Source: an uncultured Bacteroidales bacterium (lineage in GTDB: Bacteria > Bacteroidota > Bacteroidia > Bacteroidales > UBA932). From it: 64,000 nucleotides of DNA. Positions 37,882-47,185 of this stretch are shown one piece after another. The notes below the pieces were generated by a model that was not told the DNA's origin, ran no database searches, and worked only from the letters and a program-made list of their open reading frames with translations. The translations under genes and the position numbers were made by a program. Within the stretch, counting starts at the first letter, position 1. Each line of letters begins with the position of its first letter. The stretch covers positions 1 to 64,000 of the forward strand of contig CAKUVD010000009.1 in the NCBI GenBank assembly GCA_934695325.1, read 5' to 3'.

Positions 37882-40546
37882 TGGTGAAGTTGGAGCTGGA
37901 TGGATGCTGAACATAGGAGGCTTCCGCATAATCCGAACCATATTCGGGAAACCTGATGAAAAATGCGACATGTATGATGACAGCATGTTCAAGACAATAT
38001 TGAATTATGATTTTTTCAGAATGAATGCATATCTCGGGCATCTTTTATTTCCTAGTTACAAGGGAGACTACCAGACATCCATCGTCGGTTCATATTATTC
38101 AGGAATCGAGGATACCGGGCCTGATTTATTTACATTCAGCCTACCATCTGCCAATGGTCACTTCATAATATCAGATAGGAAGAAAATGATTGCGGATGTT
38201 TTGGAAGGGACGCGGGAACTGATTACTATGGACAAGTCAGGACAGAGCCTTGATATTACTGATGGACATGGAAACAAATTCGCTTTTGGCGGAGATTTAC
38301 AGTTTTTCGAGTATGGAGATGAAGGAAATATAACAGCATGGACGTTGAAAACATTAGAAACCATGTTTGGAGACAAGGCGGAGTTCTCTTATGAAAAGAC
38401 ATATAAGGCCTACCAGCATGGAGGATTCCATCCTAATGTCCTTAACATTAAAGAAGCCGCCAGATTCATGCCGGATTGTGGCTCTCCAGAGGAATTTGAG
38501 GATAAAGCCGAGTTCAATATCGAATTTGATGAAAGCCTCGACCAGTATTATGAGTCTTTGCTGTCTAAAATTGAGACACAGAACATGACCGTGACCATAA
38601 CAAGAGGCGACAATGAAATTAGTGGGATTGTTGTAAAAGATAAGCTTTCAGGACGAACACTCCGGCAGGTTTCATTGAGTTATTCTCCACGCATGACAGA
38701 AGATGGACATCTGCTGCTTACAAGAGTTGTAATCAGTGGTGAATATGGCAGTGACAGAAAGGCTTATGACATGGAATACTATGGCGCGCCACAGAATCCC
38801 GCCCCTGACAGGTGGGGATATTATACATCAGCAGATAAATCAGGCTCTGTATATAATGATAACATTGATAAAGACTTATTTATAGACGAACCGTTTAAGG
38901 ACAAGTACATCATAGGAGATGCCAATCTTGGAACACGGCATCAGATTAAGGATTATGTATATGGCAAGTACCGATGGTGGATACAGAGAGATACGCCTTC
39001 TAATGTTCCCGACTGGTTCTCGCTAAAAAGTATAACCTGTCCTACGGGGGAATGCTATCAGTATTTTTATGAGTCCAACCGGATTTTCGATATGACCAGA
39101 GGAAAAGAGGTGAAATGCGGAGGAATACGTATCGCTTCGATCTATGACAATGAACGGGTCACAAATTTCAGGTATAAAGGAGGAGTTGAGAACATAAGCA
39201 TTGGTGTGCAAGACTATTTTGATGACTATCTGTCTTATACAATAGAACGGGCATCTACGCTAGCTAATGACATCTCACGAGTAAACTGGCACCTTCGTCT
39301 GTTATCAAGACCTCGTCTACCGGAAATGGCAGACTATTCTGTGAATTATCGTGAAGTGGAAAAAATCATAGAAGATGAAATCAACAGTGAACCATACGGA
39401 TTTCATACATATTCATATTATGATATACCTGAACGGTACACATTATCCGAACCAGAAAGCCTTGCGCTCCCACGCGATGGCGATTATGATATATTATCTT
39501 ATCCCGCCCATGTTTCCGGCTATTACCCAGGAATGAAGCCAGTCTTGGTAAAGCGGGCATATATTGATGAAAATCACGGTAATGATACAATCAAAATGGA
39601 GTTATATTCTTACGAGACAAATTCTAAAAAGGAATATCCAGGGGTAAAGATCTCACAGCGAATGTTTTTCAATAATTATTCAAAAGAAGCGAATAGCTAC
39701 GTATATAATGCATCTACTTGTGTATGTTGTTACTTTGATTATCTGCATTTCGGAATACATAGCGGAACACGACGACTAAGGACAGCAGTTATAAGAGGAG
39801 AAATCATTGAAAAAGATGAGTCTTACGAATATGACTCGGACAATCATCTTGTGAAAGTAATATCCCGGAAAGCAGCAGATGGTTCAGACAAGGATGAGAT
39901 TTGCTATGTGTATTCTGAAAATGCACCGGGGATGAAAGAGCGGAATATCGTAGATGAAATCTTGGAGACAACCAGATACTCGAGCGGTGAAATCTTAGAC
40001 AGAAATACGGTGCGCTACCATCTATTTCCTAATGGACTATATCTGCCGGAAATACAAGGTCTATATATTAGAGGACAGTCCTATCCAATCGATTACACCT
40101 CATTCGATATATATGACCAATATGGAAATCCGTTACAGACACACACTATTGACGGAAATAGCACTGTGTATCTTTGGGGATATGATGGACGATATCCGAT
40201 AGCATGCATTCAGAATGCCAATCTCGCAGATATCTTGCCTGCAATACAGTCAGTGTATTCAACGGCAGACGTGGAAAGCTTGTCGGCGAGGCCGTTCTCC
40301 TCTTCTGACAGAGATTTCCTGATTGAATGCACCAAACGGCTTCAATCACATCCTTTGATGGAAGGAGCCCTAGTTACCGGATATACATACGAGCCTTTTA
40401 TGGGGATAAGCTCTGTCACGGATGCATCCGGAAAAACAGTTCTGTATGATTATGATACTGTCGGCAGGGTAATCTGTGAATCTCTTGATCATACGGATGG
40501 CGCAATAAAGATTAAAGAGTATAAGTACAACTATAAAAACCGATAG
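37751..40546 (+). CDS. RHS/YD-repeat protein, main body of gene 1 (frameshifted)
   Basis: Long secreted YD-repeat protein. Meaningful sequence starts near 37803 (IELKGMTIPVFLAYHASGIK, then VGAGWMLNIGG), the hallmark N-terminal domain of Bacteroidota RHS partner proteins. It continues through beta-rich YD-type repeats (LWGYDGRYPIACIQNANLAD; GISSVTDASGKTVLYDYDTVG, the usual last repeat) to IKEYKYNYKNR. The frame's own start upstream of 37803 is not biological; the signal peptide is in the 37639 frame. It lacks a toxin tip, as usual for gene 1 of these pairs, and gene 2 starts 7 nt later. AT-rich relative to flanks, suggesting horizontal origin. Confidence 0.8.
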   Translation: MIRKYPSAAGHLRSPFLFNIELKGMTIPVFLAYHASGIKFRQYDGEVGAGWMLNIGGFRIIRTIFGKPDEKCDMYDDSMFKTILNYDFFRMNAYLGHLLFPSYKGDYQTSIVGSYYSGIEDTGPDLFTFSLPSANGHFIISDRKKMIADVLEGTRELITMDKSGQSLDITDGHGNKFAFGGDLQFFEYGDEGNITAWTLKTLETMFGDKAEFSYEKTYKAYQHGGFHPNVLNIKEAARFMPDCGSPEEFEDKAEFNIEFDESLDQYYESLLSKIETQNMTVTITRGDNEISGIVVKDKLSGRTLRQVSLSYSPRMTEDGHLLLTRVVISGEYGSDRKAYDMEYYGAPQNPAPDRWGYYTSADKSGSVYNDNIDKDLFIDEPFKDKYIIGDANLGTRHQIKDYVYGKYRWWIQRDTPSNVPDWFSLKSITCPTGECYQYFYESNRIFDMTRGKEVKCGGIRIASIYDNERVTNFRYKGGVENISIGVQDYFDDYLSYTIERASTLANDISRVNWHLRLLSRPRLPEMADYSVNYREVEKIIEDEINSEPYGFHTYSYYDIPERYTLSEPESLALPRDGDYDILSYPAHVSGYYPGMKPVLVKRAYIDENHGNDTIKMELYSYETNSKKEYPGVKISQRMFFNNYSKEANSYVYNASTCVCCYFDYLHFGIHSGTRRLRTAVIRGEIIEKDESYEYDSDNHLVKVISRKAADGSDKDEICYVYSENAPGMKERNIVDEILETTRYSSGEILDRNTVRYHLFPNGLYLPEIQGLYIRGQSYPIDYTSFDIYDQYGNPLQTHTIDGNSTVYLWGYDGRYPIACIQNANLADILPAIQSVYSTADVESLSARPFSSSDRDFLIECTKRLQSHPLMEGALVTGYTYEPFMGISSVTDASGKTVLYDYDTVGRVICESLDHTDGAIKIKEYKYNYKNR

Positions 40547-40553
40547 ACTAAAT

Positions 40554-41873
40554 ATGAAACAACTGGTTATCACAGCATTTTTCATGATAGGATTATATGC
40601 CATGACACATGCTCAAGTATATTCGAATGACCATAATTATGTAAGTGAAAGAACATACGCTAATGAAAACAAGCATTATGACAATGTGCAGTATTATGAT
40701 TCCGGCGGACGGATGGAACAGATGATACAAGTCAATCACACTCCATCCGGAGCCAGTCTCGTAACACATTTCAATTATAACACACTTGATAACCCGATTG
40801 GACATATTAGTCCAATACCTGTGAGCGGTAACGGGAGATATAGCTATAGTTACTCGCCTAAAAGTCCAGAAGACAATCCGTATTCTGATTCGGATTGTCA
40901 TATCCCGTCAACGTATATCGAATATGACTGGAGGCCCGACCAGCGAATCATATGCAGTACACGTGCCGGCGTAGATAAATATCAGAGGCAAGAATATGCA
41001 GCTAATAGTAAAGCCTGTCCCATATTCAGATTCATAGTAGGAACAGATGCAGTCATTAAATCTGGGACATATCCTGACGGGGAAATCGCCGTTTCAACTG
41101 TTTGCGATGAAGACACCCACAAATACATATCATTTATGGACAAACGGGGGCGTTGCATCATGACGAGAAGAGTCAATGACAATGAAAACCTTGACACATA
41201 TTATGTATACGATAACTATGACAACCTTTGTTATGTCCTGACCCCTGAATGTACAGCAGCATTCAATTATAGGCAGTCGGATACAGATGACATTCTGAAG
41301 AATTATGCGTATATTTACAAATACGACAATTCAAACAGATGCATATATCTGAAGAAGCCTTCTTCAGAGCCGATTTACTATGTGTATGACAGGAGCGGGC
41401 AGTTGATATTCTGCCAGGACGGAAATCTACGGCAGATGGGATTTTGGTGCTTCACCATTCCGGACCGGCTCGGCAGGACAGCAATAAGCGGAATATGCTC
41501 CAACAACATATCTTACCGCAGCCCGGAAAACATATCCAGCACCATAATCCGTGCAGAAAAAAGATACAGTTCCGAAAAATACCTTGGTTACATTATTTCC
41601 GGTATTGAACTCAATGACTGTGAAGTGTTAAGCGCAAGTTACTATGACGATTATTCATTTATGGACATGAGTGGATACTCCAGACTACGGGACATTTCAC
41701 CAAAAACAGGAAGATTGTCAAGAGGGTTATTGACCGGAACATATAATGCTACATTAGGACAAAGAGTAAACGGGTATAAGATTACGTCCATATACTATGA
41801 TGCGATGTCCCGTCAAAGCAAGACAATATCAATGACTGATAAAGGCCTCAGCATGACTATAGCTACAGAATAA
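40554..41873 (+). CDS. DUF6443 RHS protein gene 2, N-terminal piece
   Basis: 439 codons. Signal peptide MKQLVITAFFMIGLYAMTHAQ; then the DUF6443 pattern YVSERTY...YYDSGGRMEQMIQVNHTPSGASLV...FNYNTLDN, followed by YYVYDNYDNLCYVL and YKYDNSNRCIYLKKPSSEPIYYVYDRSGQ, typical RHS gene 2 repeats. The frame ends at TAA 41871-41873 (IATE-stop), while homologous text resumes one frame over (NIAGELCSRKLSYGG), so a single-base shift near 41870 splits the gene. Together with the next entry it would encode about 1,090 aa. Confidence 0.8.
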   Translation: MKQLVITAFFMIGLYAMTHAQVYSNDHNYVSERTYANENKHYDNVQYYDSGGRMEQMIQVNHTPSGASLVTHFNYNTLDNPIGHISPIPVSGNGRYSYSYSPKSPEDNPYSDSDCHIPSTYIEYDWRPDQRIICSTRAGVDKYQRQEYAANSKACPIFRFIVGTDAVIKSGTYPDGEIAVSTVCDEDTHKYISFMDKRGRCIMTRRVNDNENLDTYYVYDNYDNLCYVLTPECTAAFNYRQSDTDDILKNYAYIYKYDNSNRCIYLKKPSSEPIYYVYDRSGQLIFCQDGNLRQMGFWCFTIPDRLGRTAISGICSNNISYRSPENISSTIIRAEKRYSSEKYLGYIISGIELNDCEVLSASYYDDYSFMDMSGYSRLRDISPKTGRLSRGLLTGTYNATLGQRVNGYKITSIYYDAMSRQSKTISMTDKGLSMTIATE

Positions 41874-42039
41874 TATCGCCGGGGAACTATGCAGCAGGAA
41901 ACTTTCTTATGGAGGAAATATCGAAGCCAGTATAAAAATAGATGAATCCTGCTCTTACGATAATGGGGGCAGAATTGTATCAGAGACGACTATTGTAAAT
42001 GACCTCGCAAAGGCAAGTGTCAGGTATCAATACGATGAG

Positions 42040-43836
42040 GTGGACAGACTGAAAAAGATGATTTTTGGTGAAGGAACTGGGGCTGTAATTACTGATTATC
42101 AATATAATTACGCAAGTGAATTAACGGCCAAGACCAGTCCGATATTATCATATACCCTGTCATACAACAAGCCACAGATGCCTGGCAGCAAAGGCAAGAA
42201 TAATGGCAACATCTCCGAGGTAAGCTGGGTTCGCGGCACCAACGGAAAAAGACATTCATATTCTTTTTATTATGATGGTCTTGACAGACTCTGCAACACA
42301 AGGCATTTCATTGATGGAGAAGAAACTTCAGATTTCCGTGAAAAGGACATAAGATATGATAAGAATAGCAACATCCGAGGATTGTCACGATTTTACGATT
42401 CAACTTCGGATAGCCTGGACTATACATATTCCGGTGAGCAGATGACAAGTTTAGCTATAAATGAAATACAGTATGATTACAAGTATGATGATAATGGCAA
42501 TATGTTATACGACGGTCGTAACGGTCTCGATATCGAATATAATATAGACAATCAGATTTCAGCCGTTTCAAGACTAGGAAAAACTCTTGTGTCTTATGAG
42601 TATCTGGCAGATGGCACAAAGATATCGGCAGAAGGGCAGGGTGAAAATGGTCTGTATTATCTAGGGCCTGCGACATTTCTTAAGTCTGGCAACAGTTATA
42701 AAGTGGAAAGCATTGCCTTCTCTACAGGAAGATTTACTATATCTAGGCATGAAATAATCCCTCAATACTTTTTAACAGACCAAGTTGGCAGTGTCCGTGA
42801 CGCAGTTTACGTCAGCCAGCCGAAGACCGATAGCACATCTGTCGCATTAGTGGAGGAGAATGACTATTTTCCATTCGGAATGCGCTGGAGAGAACAGCAT
42901 TCAGGAGAGAACAGATACCACTATAACGGACAGGAAGAGCAGTCTGGATTTGGAGTCCCATATCTGGACTATGGGATACGGATGTACGACCCATATATTG
43001 GACGGTGGAATGCAAACGATCCGATTCCAGACTATGACTTTGGCAGTTATTCGTTCTGTAATGCTAATCCGCTGAATAAGGTGGACATACTAGGACTTTC
43101 AACATATTACGTTAACGGCACAGCACATATAATAGATGACGGTGATGACAAATTCGAAATGAATGTCACTCAAAAAGAGTTCGATAAACTACAAAAAATG
43201 TTTGACAAGAACCGTAATCTAAAATATGGTCAGTTACGTAATGAACTGTCCAAGGAGCATGGTTATACGACGCATGAGACAGAAACATCCAATGATCCAG
43301 GAAGCATTGACGGTGCGGTAGTCTGCTATCATTCCGGACAGGAAAGTTATCTAGATTACCAACAAAATGGAAATTGGTCTTCCTTGAGTGGAATATTAAG
43401 TTTAGCCCTAAGTATGCCAGGAAATGAAGCTGTGACAGATAGGATTAATGTCGGTAGCAACGACACTTGGTATTTAAGAAAAATACTAACAGGGAAGATA
43501 TTCAATGGAAATCAGTTTGTCAAAGTTCTTAAAGCTAAAATCAAGTATGCTAAAGAAATAGGAGCATCTAAAATATTGTCTCACACAGATAGTGCATATC
43601 GTTTTTACAACACATACAGATATGAAGGGAAAGTTGGTATAAATTCACAACTTCTTATTGTAATTTTTGCCGGAGAATACATCGGAAGCACCTGCGGACA
43701 AGAGATGCTGACATCGCTTGGGATTAAGCTTGGCGGCGCTGTCGGTGGTCCAGCCGGAGCGGTTGTAGGTGGCGCAGTACTAGGGGTTGCGGGAAATTAT
43801 TTAGGGGCAGAATTAGCGGACTATCTCATCCTTTAA
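42040..43836 (+). CDS. RHS protein gene 2, C-terminal piece with variable tip
   Basis: The frame is open from about 41863, but no ATG lies near the break; GTG 42040 is the first alternative start. YD repeats lead to the RHS core end: DQVGSVRDAVYV, FPFGMRW, RYHYNGQEEQSGFGVPYLDY and MYDPYIGRWNANDP, closing at NPLNKVDILGLS (about residue 350). The following 245 residues are the polymorphic tip. It has no recognised toxin family and ends in a glycine-rich membrane-active-looking helix (GGAVGGPAGAVVGGAVLG). The stop TAA overlaps the next gene's ATG, suggesting a tip/immunity pair. Confidence 0.8.
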   Translation: MDRLKKMIFGEGTGAVITDYQYNYASELTAKTSPILSYTLSYNKPQMPGSKGKNNGNISEVSWVRGTNGKRHSYSFYYDGLDRLCNTRHFIDGEETSDFREKDIRYDKNSNIRGLSRFYDSTSDSLDYTYSGEQMTSLAINEIQYDYKYDDNGNMLYDGRNGLDIEYNIDNQISAVSRLGKTLVSYEYLADGTKISAEGQGENGLYYLGPATFLKSGNSYKVESIAFSTGRFTISRHEIIPQYFLTDQVGSVRDAVYVSQPKTDSTSVALVEENDYFPFGMRWREQHSGENRYHYNGQEEQSGFGVPYLDYGIRMYDPYIGRWNANDPIPDYDFGSYSFCNANPLNKVDILGLSTYYVNGTAHIIDDGDDKFEMNVTQKEFDKLQKMFDKNRNLKYGQLRNELSKEHGYTTHETETSNDPGSIDGAVVCYHSGQESYLDYQQNGNWSSLSGILSLALSMPGNEAVTDRINVGSNDTWYLRKILTGKIFNGNQFVKVLKAKIKYAKEIGASKILSHTDSAYRFYNTYRYEGKVGINSQLLIVIFAGEYIGSTCGQEMLTSLGIKLGGAVGGPAGAVVGGAVLGVAGNYLGAELADYLIL

Positions 43837-44309
43837 TGCTTATGCCAAAACGAAACATTTTTATTAAATACCTAAAATATATAGGCTATAGGTTTATATT
43901 CGCACTTGTATTATGGGATACCCGAGTATTTCATATCAACCAGCATAAACATAAAAAGAAACAATCATCGTCTATATACTCGTCTGGTCGAATTCTATCT
44001 ACTGACTATCGTGCATATAGACTCCTCTCAATATATATGTTTGGTTTGAATCTGTATATATTAATCGTATGGTTTAAACTTTCTGATTCATATGCGGTTA
44101 TTATCAGTACATTACTTTTTGTCACAATGTCTATGATTTCATTGATATTATTCGATGTGACTGAAGCTGAAATTTATTTTCGTTTTTTCTCAAAAGAGCC
44201 AATCTCGAAACAGAAGCGATGGCTTATCATACCATTCTTATTCTATCTACCTGTTTTATTAATATTATTTATGCTTATAATTGCAAAATTGCAGATATAT
44301 ATGCTATGA
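43836..44309 (+). CDS. Small membrane protein, candidate immunity protein
   Basis: 157 aa; the ATG shares one base with the RHS stop (TAATG), so translation is coupled. A basic N-terminus (HKHKKKQSS) is followed by three or four membrane helices (LLSIYMFGLNLYILIVWF, VIISTLLFVTMSMISLILF, WLIIPFLFYLPVLLILFMLI). No family is recognised. Position immediately after an RHS tip that itself ends in a hydrophobic helix is typical of an immunity gene; this is inference. A second Met is at codon 3. AT-rich. Confidence 0.65.
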   Translation: MLMPKRNIFIKYLKYIGYRFIFALVLWDTRVFHINQHKHKKKQSSSIYSSGRILSTDYRAYRLLSIYMFGLNLYILIVWFKLSDSYAVIISTLLFVTMSMISLILFDVTEAEIYFRFFSKEPISKQKRWLIIPFLFYLPVLLILFMLIIAKLQIYML

Positions 44310-44466
44310 ACAATAAACACACAAGACCTTTGAACTACACACCTCGCCACCTGAGCCGGCTTTTCATGTGGAACCGGTTCAGAAAATCGCCGAGGAGAAA
44401 AAAGCATTGATTCTGAATTACAAGGATCCTTTCATAGAGGAATCAAGGCCTGTTGTTATATCAAAT
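44310..44466 (+). other. Coding-like remnant, unrecognised
   Basis: Between the membrane-protein stop and the IS end, one frame reads HTSPPEPAFHVEPVQKIAEE then KKALILNYKDPFIEESRPVV, which looks like the end of a real protein without a start. It may be debris of a gene cut during island insertion. No family assignment is made. Confidence 0.3.
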
Positions 44467-44520
44467 ATCAGTTCGATGTAAATATATAGCAAAATAGCGA
44501 TTAATTCTCTATATTTGCAA
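44467..44520 (+). repeat. Lone end of the IS982-like element, right edge of the RHS island
   Basis: ATCAGTTCGA followed by a segment matching 37041-37080 at 36 of 40 positions (44481-44520), including the TATATTTG box. It is in the same orientation as the left copy, and no transposase follows. A gap of about 16 bp separates the two matching parts relative to the left copy. Confidence 0.65.
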
Positions 44521-44540
44521 CCGCATAGACAATATATGAA

Positions 44541-44578
44541 ATTCCCGGCATAACCTTATGGAAGGATACGCCGGGAAT
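44541..44578 (-). terminator. Hairpin at the end of the decarboxylase operon
   Basis: Perfect 9-bp stem ATTCCCGGC / GCCGGGAAT with a 20-nt loop, 24 nt beyond the oadB-like stop on the minus strand. No clean T tract, so a probable rather than certain terminator. Confidence 0.5.
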
Positions 44579-44601
44579 GTGATGTTAAAATATATGTTTC
44601 G

Positions 44602-45744
44602 CTAACCAAGGAAACCGAGAAGGATTCCTGCCGCCACTGCGGAACCAATGACTCCGGCTACGTTCGGCCCCATAGCGTGCATAAGGAGATGGTTCGTAGG
44701 ATCGGCTTCACGACCGACAACCTCTGAGACGCGGGCGCTGTCAGGGACGGCGGATACTCCTGCATTGCCGATTAGAGGGTTTATCTTATGCCCTTCTCGG
44801 CAGAACAGGTTCATGAATTTCACGAACAGGACACCGCATGTCGTGGCAATGACGAATGACAGAAGACCGAGTGCGAAAATCTTCACGGATGTCGCTGACA
44901 GGAACTTGTCCGCCTGGGTGGAGCATCCTACGGTGAGACCTATGAGCGTGGTGATGACATCAATGAGCGGACCTCTGGCCGTCTCGGCGAGACGACGGGT
45001 GACGCCGCTCTCTTTCAGGAGATTGCCGAAGAAGAGCATTCCCAGCAGCGGAAGTCCGGACGGCACGATGAAAGCCGTGGTAAGAAATCCGACTATCGGG
45101 AAGATGATCTTTTCTTTCTGGCTTACGGCTCGTGGCGCAGGCATCCTGATGAGCCTCTCCTTCTTGGTCGTGAGCAGGAGCATTATCGGCTTCTGTATCA
45201 CAGGGACCAATGCCATATAGGAGTATGCCGAAACGGCTATCGCTCCCATCAGATCCGGGGCCAGCTTTGACGACAGGAAGATGGCCGTAGGGCCGTCCGC
45301 TCCACCGATGATACCTATCGCACCGGCCTCGTTAGGCATAAAGCCAAGTGCGAGCGCAAGCAGGTATGCTCCGAAGATTCCCATCTGGGCGGCTGCACCG
45401 ATGAGGATCAGCCGTGGTTGGGAAATCAATGCGGAAAAATCCGTCATCGCGCCTATGCCGAGGAATATCAGCGGCGGATACCAGCCCTGGCGCACTCCCT
45501 GATACAGAATGTTCAGGACAGAACCGTCTTCATAGACTCCGATATTGAGGCCGGGAAACATCGGTATGTTTCCGATTATCATACCGAAGCCTATAGGAAC
45601 GAGGAGCAGAGGCTCCCATTCTTTCACAATCGCGAGAGTTATGAAGACAATGCCGATGGCTATCATCACCAAATGCTGCCAAGTCATATTGCAGAATCCG
45701 GTAAACTCCCAGAATTGTTGTAGGCTACTGATTATCTGCTCCAT
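44602..45744 (-). CDS. Sodium-translocating decarboxylase, beta subunit (MmdB/OadB type)
   Basis: Integral membrane subunit that couples decarboxylation of carboxybiotin to Na+ export. 380 aa with about ten hydrophobic segments and the family signatures FLGIGAMTDFSALI, the conserved GGADGPTAIFLSS, GCSTQADKFLS and IGNAGVSAVPDSARV. The biotin carrier lies 4 nt upstream and an OadG-like and a carboxyltransferase subunit precede that, giving a complete four-subunit enzyme in one operon. Confidence 0.93.
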   Translation of the reverse strand: MEQIISSLQQFWEFTGFCNMTWQHLVMIAIGIVFITLAIVKEWEPLLLVPIGFGMIIGNIPMFPGLNIGVYEDGSVLNILYQGVRQGWYPPLIFLGIGAMTDFSALISQPRLILIGAAAQMGIFGAYLLALALGFMPNEAGAIGIIGGADGPTAIFLSSKLAPDLMGAIAVSAYSYMALVPVIQKPIMLLLTTKKERLIRMPAPRAVSQKEKIIFPIVGFLTTAFIVPSGLPLLGMLFFGNLLKESGVTRRLAETARGPLIDVITTLIGLTVGCSTQADKFLSATSVKIFALGLLSFVIATTCGVLFVKFMNLFCREGHKINPLIGNAGVSAVPDSARVSEVVGREADPTNHLLMHAMGPNVAGVIGSAVAAGILLGFLG

Positions 45745-45748
45745 ACAG

Positions 45749-46192
45749 TTATGCTATGGTTACGATTGCGGCGCCTTCCAGGACAGAATCCCCTTTGGAA
45801 GCATTGACCTTGGTGACGACGCCGGCTCTGTCTGCCTGGATCTCATTCTCCATCTTCATAGCCTCCAGTACTGCGACTTTCTGTCCTGCCGCTACTGTAT
45901 CACCCTCCTTTACTGAGATTTCGATGATCACGCCAGGGAGCGGTGATGTCACAGGCCTGCCCTCGCCTGAAGGCTTGGCTGCAGGTGCCGGTGCTGCTGC
46001 AGGCTTCTGAACCGGAGCCGCGGTCTGCTGTGCAGCCTGTACAGGTGCAGCTGCAGGAGCTGCCTGCATGGCATTCTCCATCTCCACCTGATATGATACA
46101 CCATTCACTGTAACGTCGGCAATGTTCCCCTTAGTGGAATTGATGGCTACATTGTAGTCGTTGCCGTTAATCTTAAGCTTATATTCTTTCAT
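45749..46192 (-). CDS. Biotin carboxyl carrier subunit of the decarboxylase
   Basis: 147 aa from ATG 46192 (MKEYKLKINGNDYNVAI). An Ala/Pro/Gln-rich flexible linker (about 41-75) joins the N-terminal part to a biotinyl domain with the acceptor lysine in EAMKMEN (Lys113). It carries carboxybiotin from the MmdA-type carboxyltransferase to the membrane beta subunit. The frame extends 14 codons upstream but that prefix (MQRRWPRRIKTQII) is not family-like. 4 nt before the beta subunit. Confidence 0.94.
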   Translation of the reverse strand: MKEYKLKINGNDYNVAINSTKGNIADVTVNGVSYQVEMENAMQAAPAAAPVQAAQQTAAPVQKPAAAPAPAAKPSGEGRPVTSPLPGVIIEISVKEGDTVAAGQKVAVLEAMKMENEIQADRAGVVTKVNASKGDSVLEGAAIVTIA

Positions 46193-46242
46193 GATTATTT
46201 GTGTTTTAATTCTTCGCGGCCATCGCCGCTGCATTGTTTAAT

Positions 46243-47172
46243 TTATTTAGGAAGCTGCCTGAAGCCCAGCTCCTTGCCGTTCCAGCTGCTGTGCCTTTTC
46301 CTGATTGTTATCACGAAGCTTTCCTTGTCATGCACGGAGTCCTCCATGTGGAGATGCACGGCGGCAGCTATGGCAGCATAGACCTCACCATTCATCTCCT
46401 GGTCGAGAGCCATTGTTATGGCAGCCGCCACTTCAGGAGCAAGCTCGCCGGATTTCTTTCCCTTGCCCTGCTTCTCGCAGCCGCAGCTTTTCGGCTTGCT
46501 GCCGGAGACCTTTCCCAGCAGACTGAAAAGCCACCACAGGATAATCAGAGCGCAGAATACCACGGATACGGAAACAAGCGTGAGAATGAATCCATGCTTG
46601 TCCTCGTGTGCTATCTTCTGGCTGCCTGTCTCGGTGATTCCAGCTCCGTTGACCATTCCTGGAGTCGGTACTGCCGGCTCTGGCTCCGTGACAAACTCCA
46701 TCTGACGCAGGTCATGGGCAGTCTTGGCGACAGATTTCCCTGCCGGAAGTGTTGCCGGGACGCTGATGGAATCCACGATTGTCCTCCCGTCATTGCTGAC
46801 GAGGTAGATTGTCGAACCGTTCCTTACCTTGAAGCTGACATAGAATGTTCCATCATTGCCTTCTCCGCTGGCATGGAACAGGGCCACCTGCCGTGGACCT
46901 AGCTTTGTCCTGCTGTCGGATTTGGTTATCGGGCTCTTCTTCAGATTGCTGCGGTCGTCTGACAGAAAACAGCCGCCGTAGTTGACAGTGCCCTGGGATT
47001 TGTTGAATATCTCTATCCATCCCGTCCTCCGCCCGTAGTCGTCCATGATACTGCTGCTGTCAGGTTCCGCCATCACCTCTGAAATTATGAGGTCGCTGAC
47101 GTTCTGGGCATGCGCCATGAACAGTCCGCCTGCAAGAAAGGCACTGGATATTGTCAATAATATACGTTTCAT
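46243..47172 (-). CDS. OadG-family gamma subunit with lamin-tail domain
   Basis: 309 aa from ATG 47172. Signal peptide MKRILLTISSAFLAGGLFMAHAQ; a lamin-tail (LTD) domain at about 25-140 (VSDLIISEVMAEPDSSSIMD, TGWIEIFNKS, LGPRQVALFHASG); then a single membrane helix near 190-215 (LTLVSVSVVFCALIILWWLF) and a cytoplasmic OadG-like tail with CGCEKQGKG and HMEDSVHDKESFVITIR. Classical OadG is under 100 aa; the exported LTD extension is a Bacteroidota feature. The upstream open extension (to 47496) is antiparallel-free noise from the mmdA frame and was dropped. 13 nt after mmdA. Confidence 0.85.
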   Translation of the reverse strand: MKRILLTISSAFLAGGLFMAHAQNVSDLIISEVMAEPDSSSIMDDYGRRTGWIEIFNKSQGTVNYGGCFLSDDRSNLKKSPITKSDSRTKLGPRQVALFHASGEGNDGTFYVSFKVRNGSTIYLVSNDGRTIVDSISVPATLPAGKSVAKTAHDLRQMEFVTEPEPAVPTPGMVNGAGITETGSQKIAHEDKHGFILTLVSVSVVFCALIILWWLFSLLGKVSGSKPKSCGCEKQGKGKKSGELAPEVAAAITMALDQEMNGEVYAAIAAAVHLHMEDSVHDKESFVITIRKRHSSWNGKELGFRQLPK

Positions 47173-47185
47173 TCCCCGTGATGAT

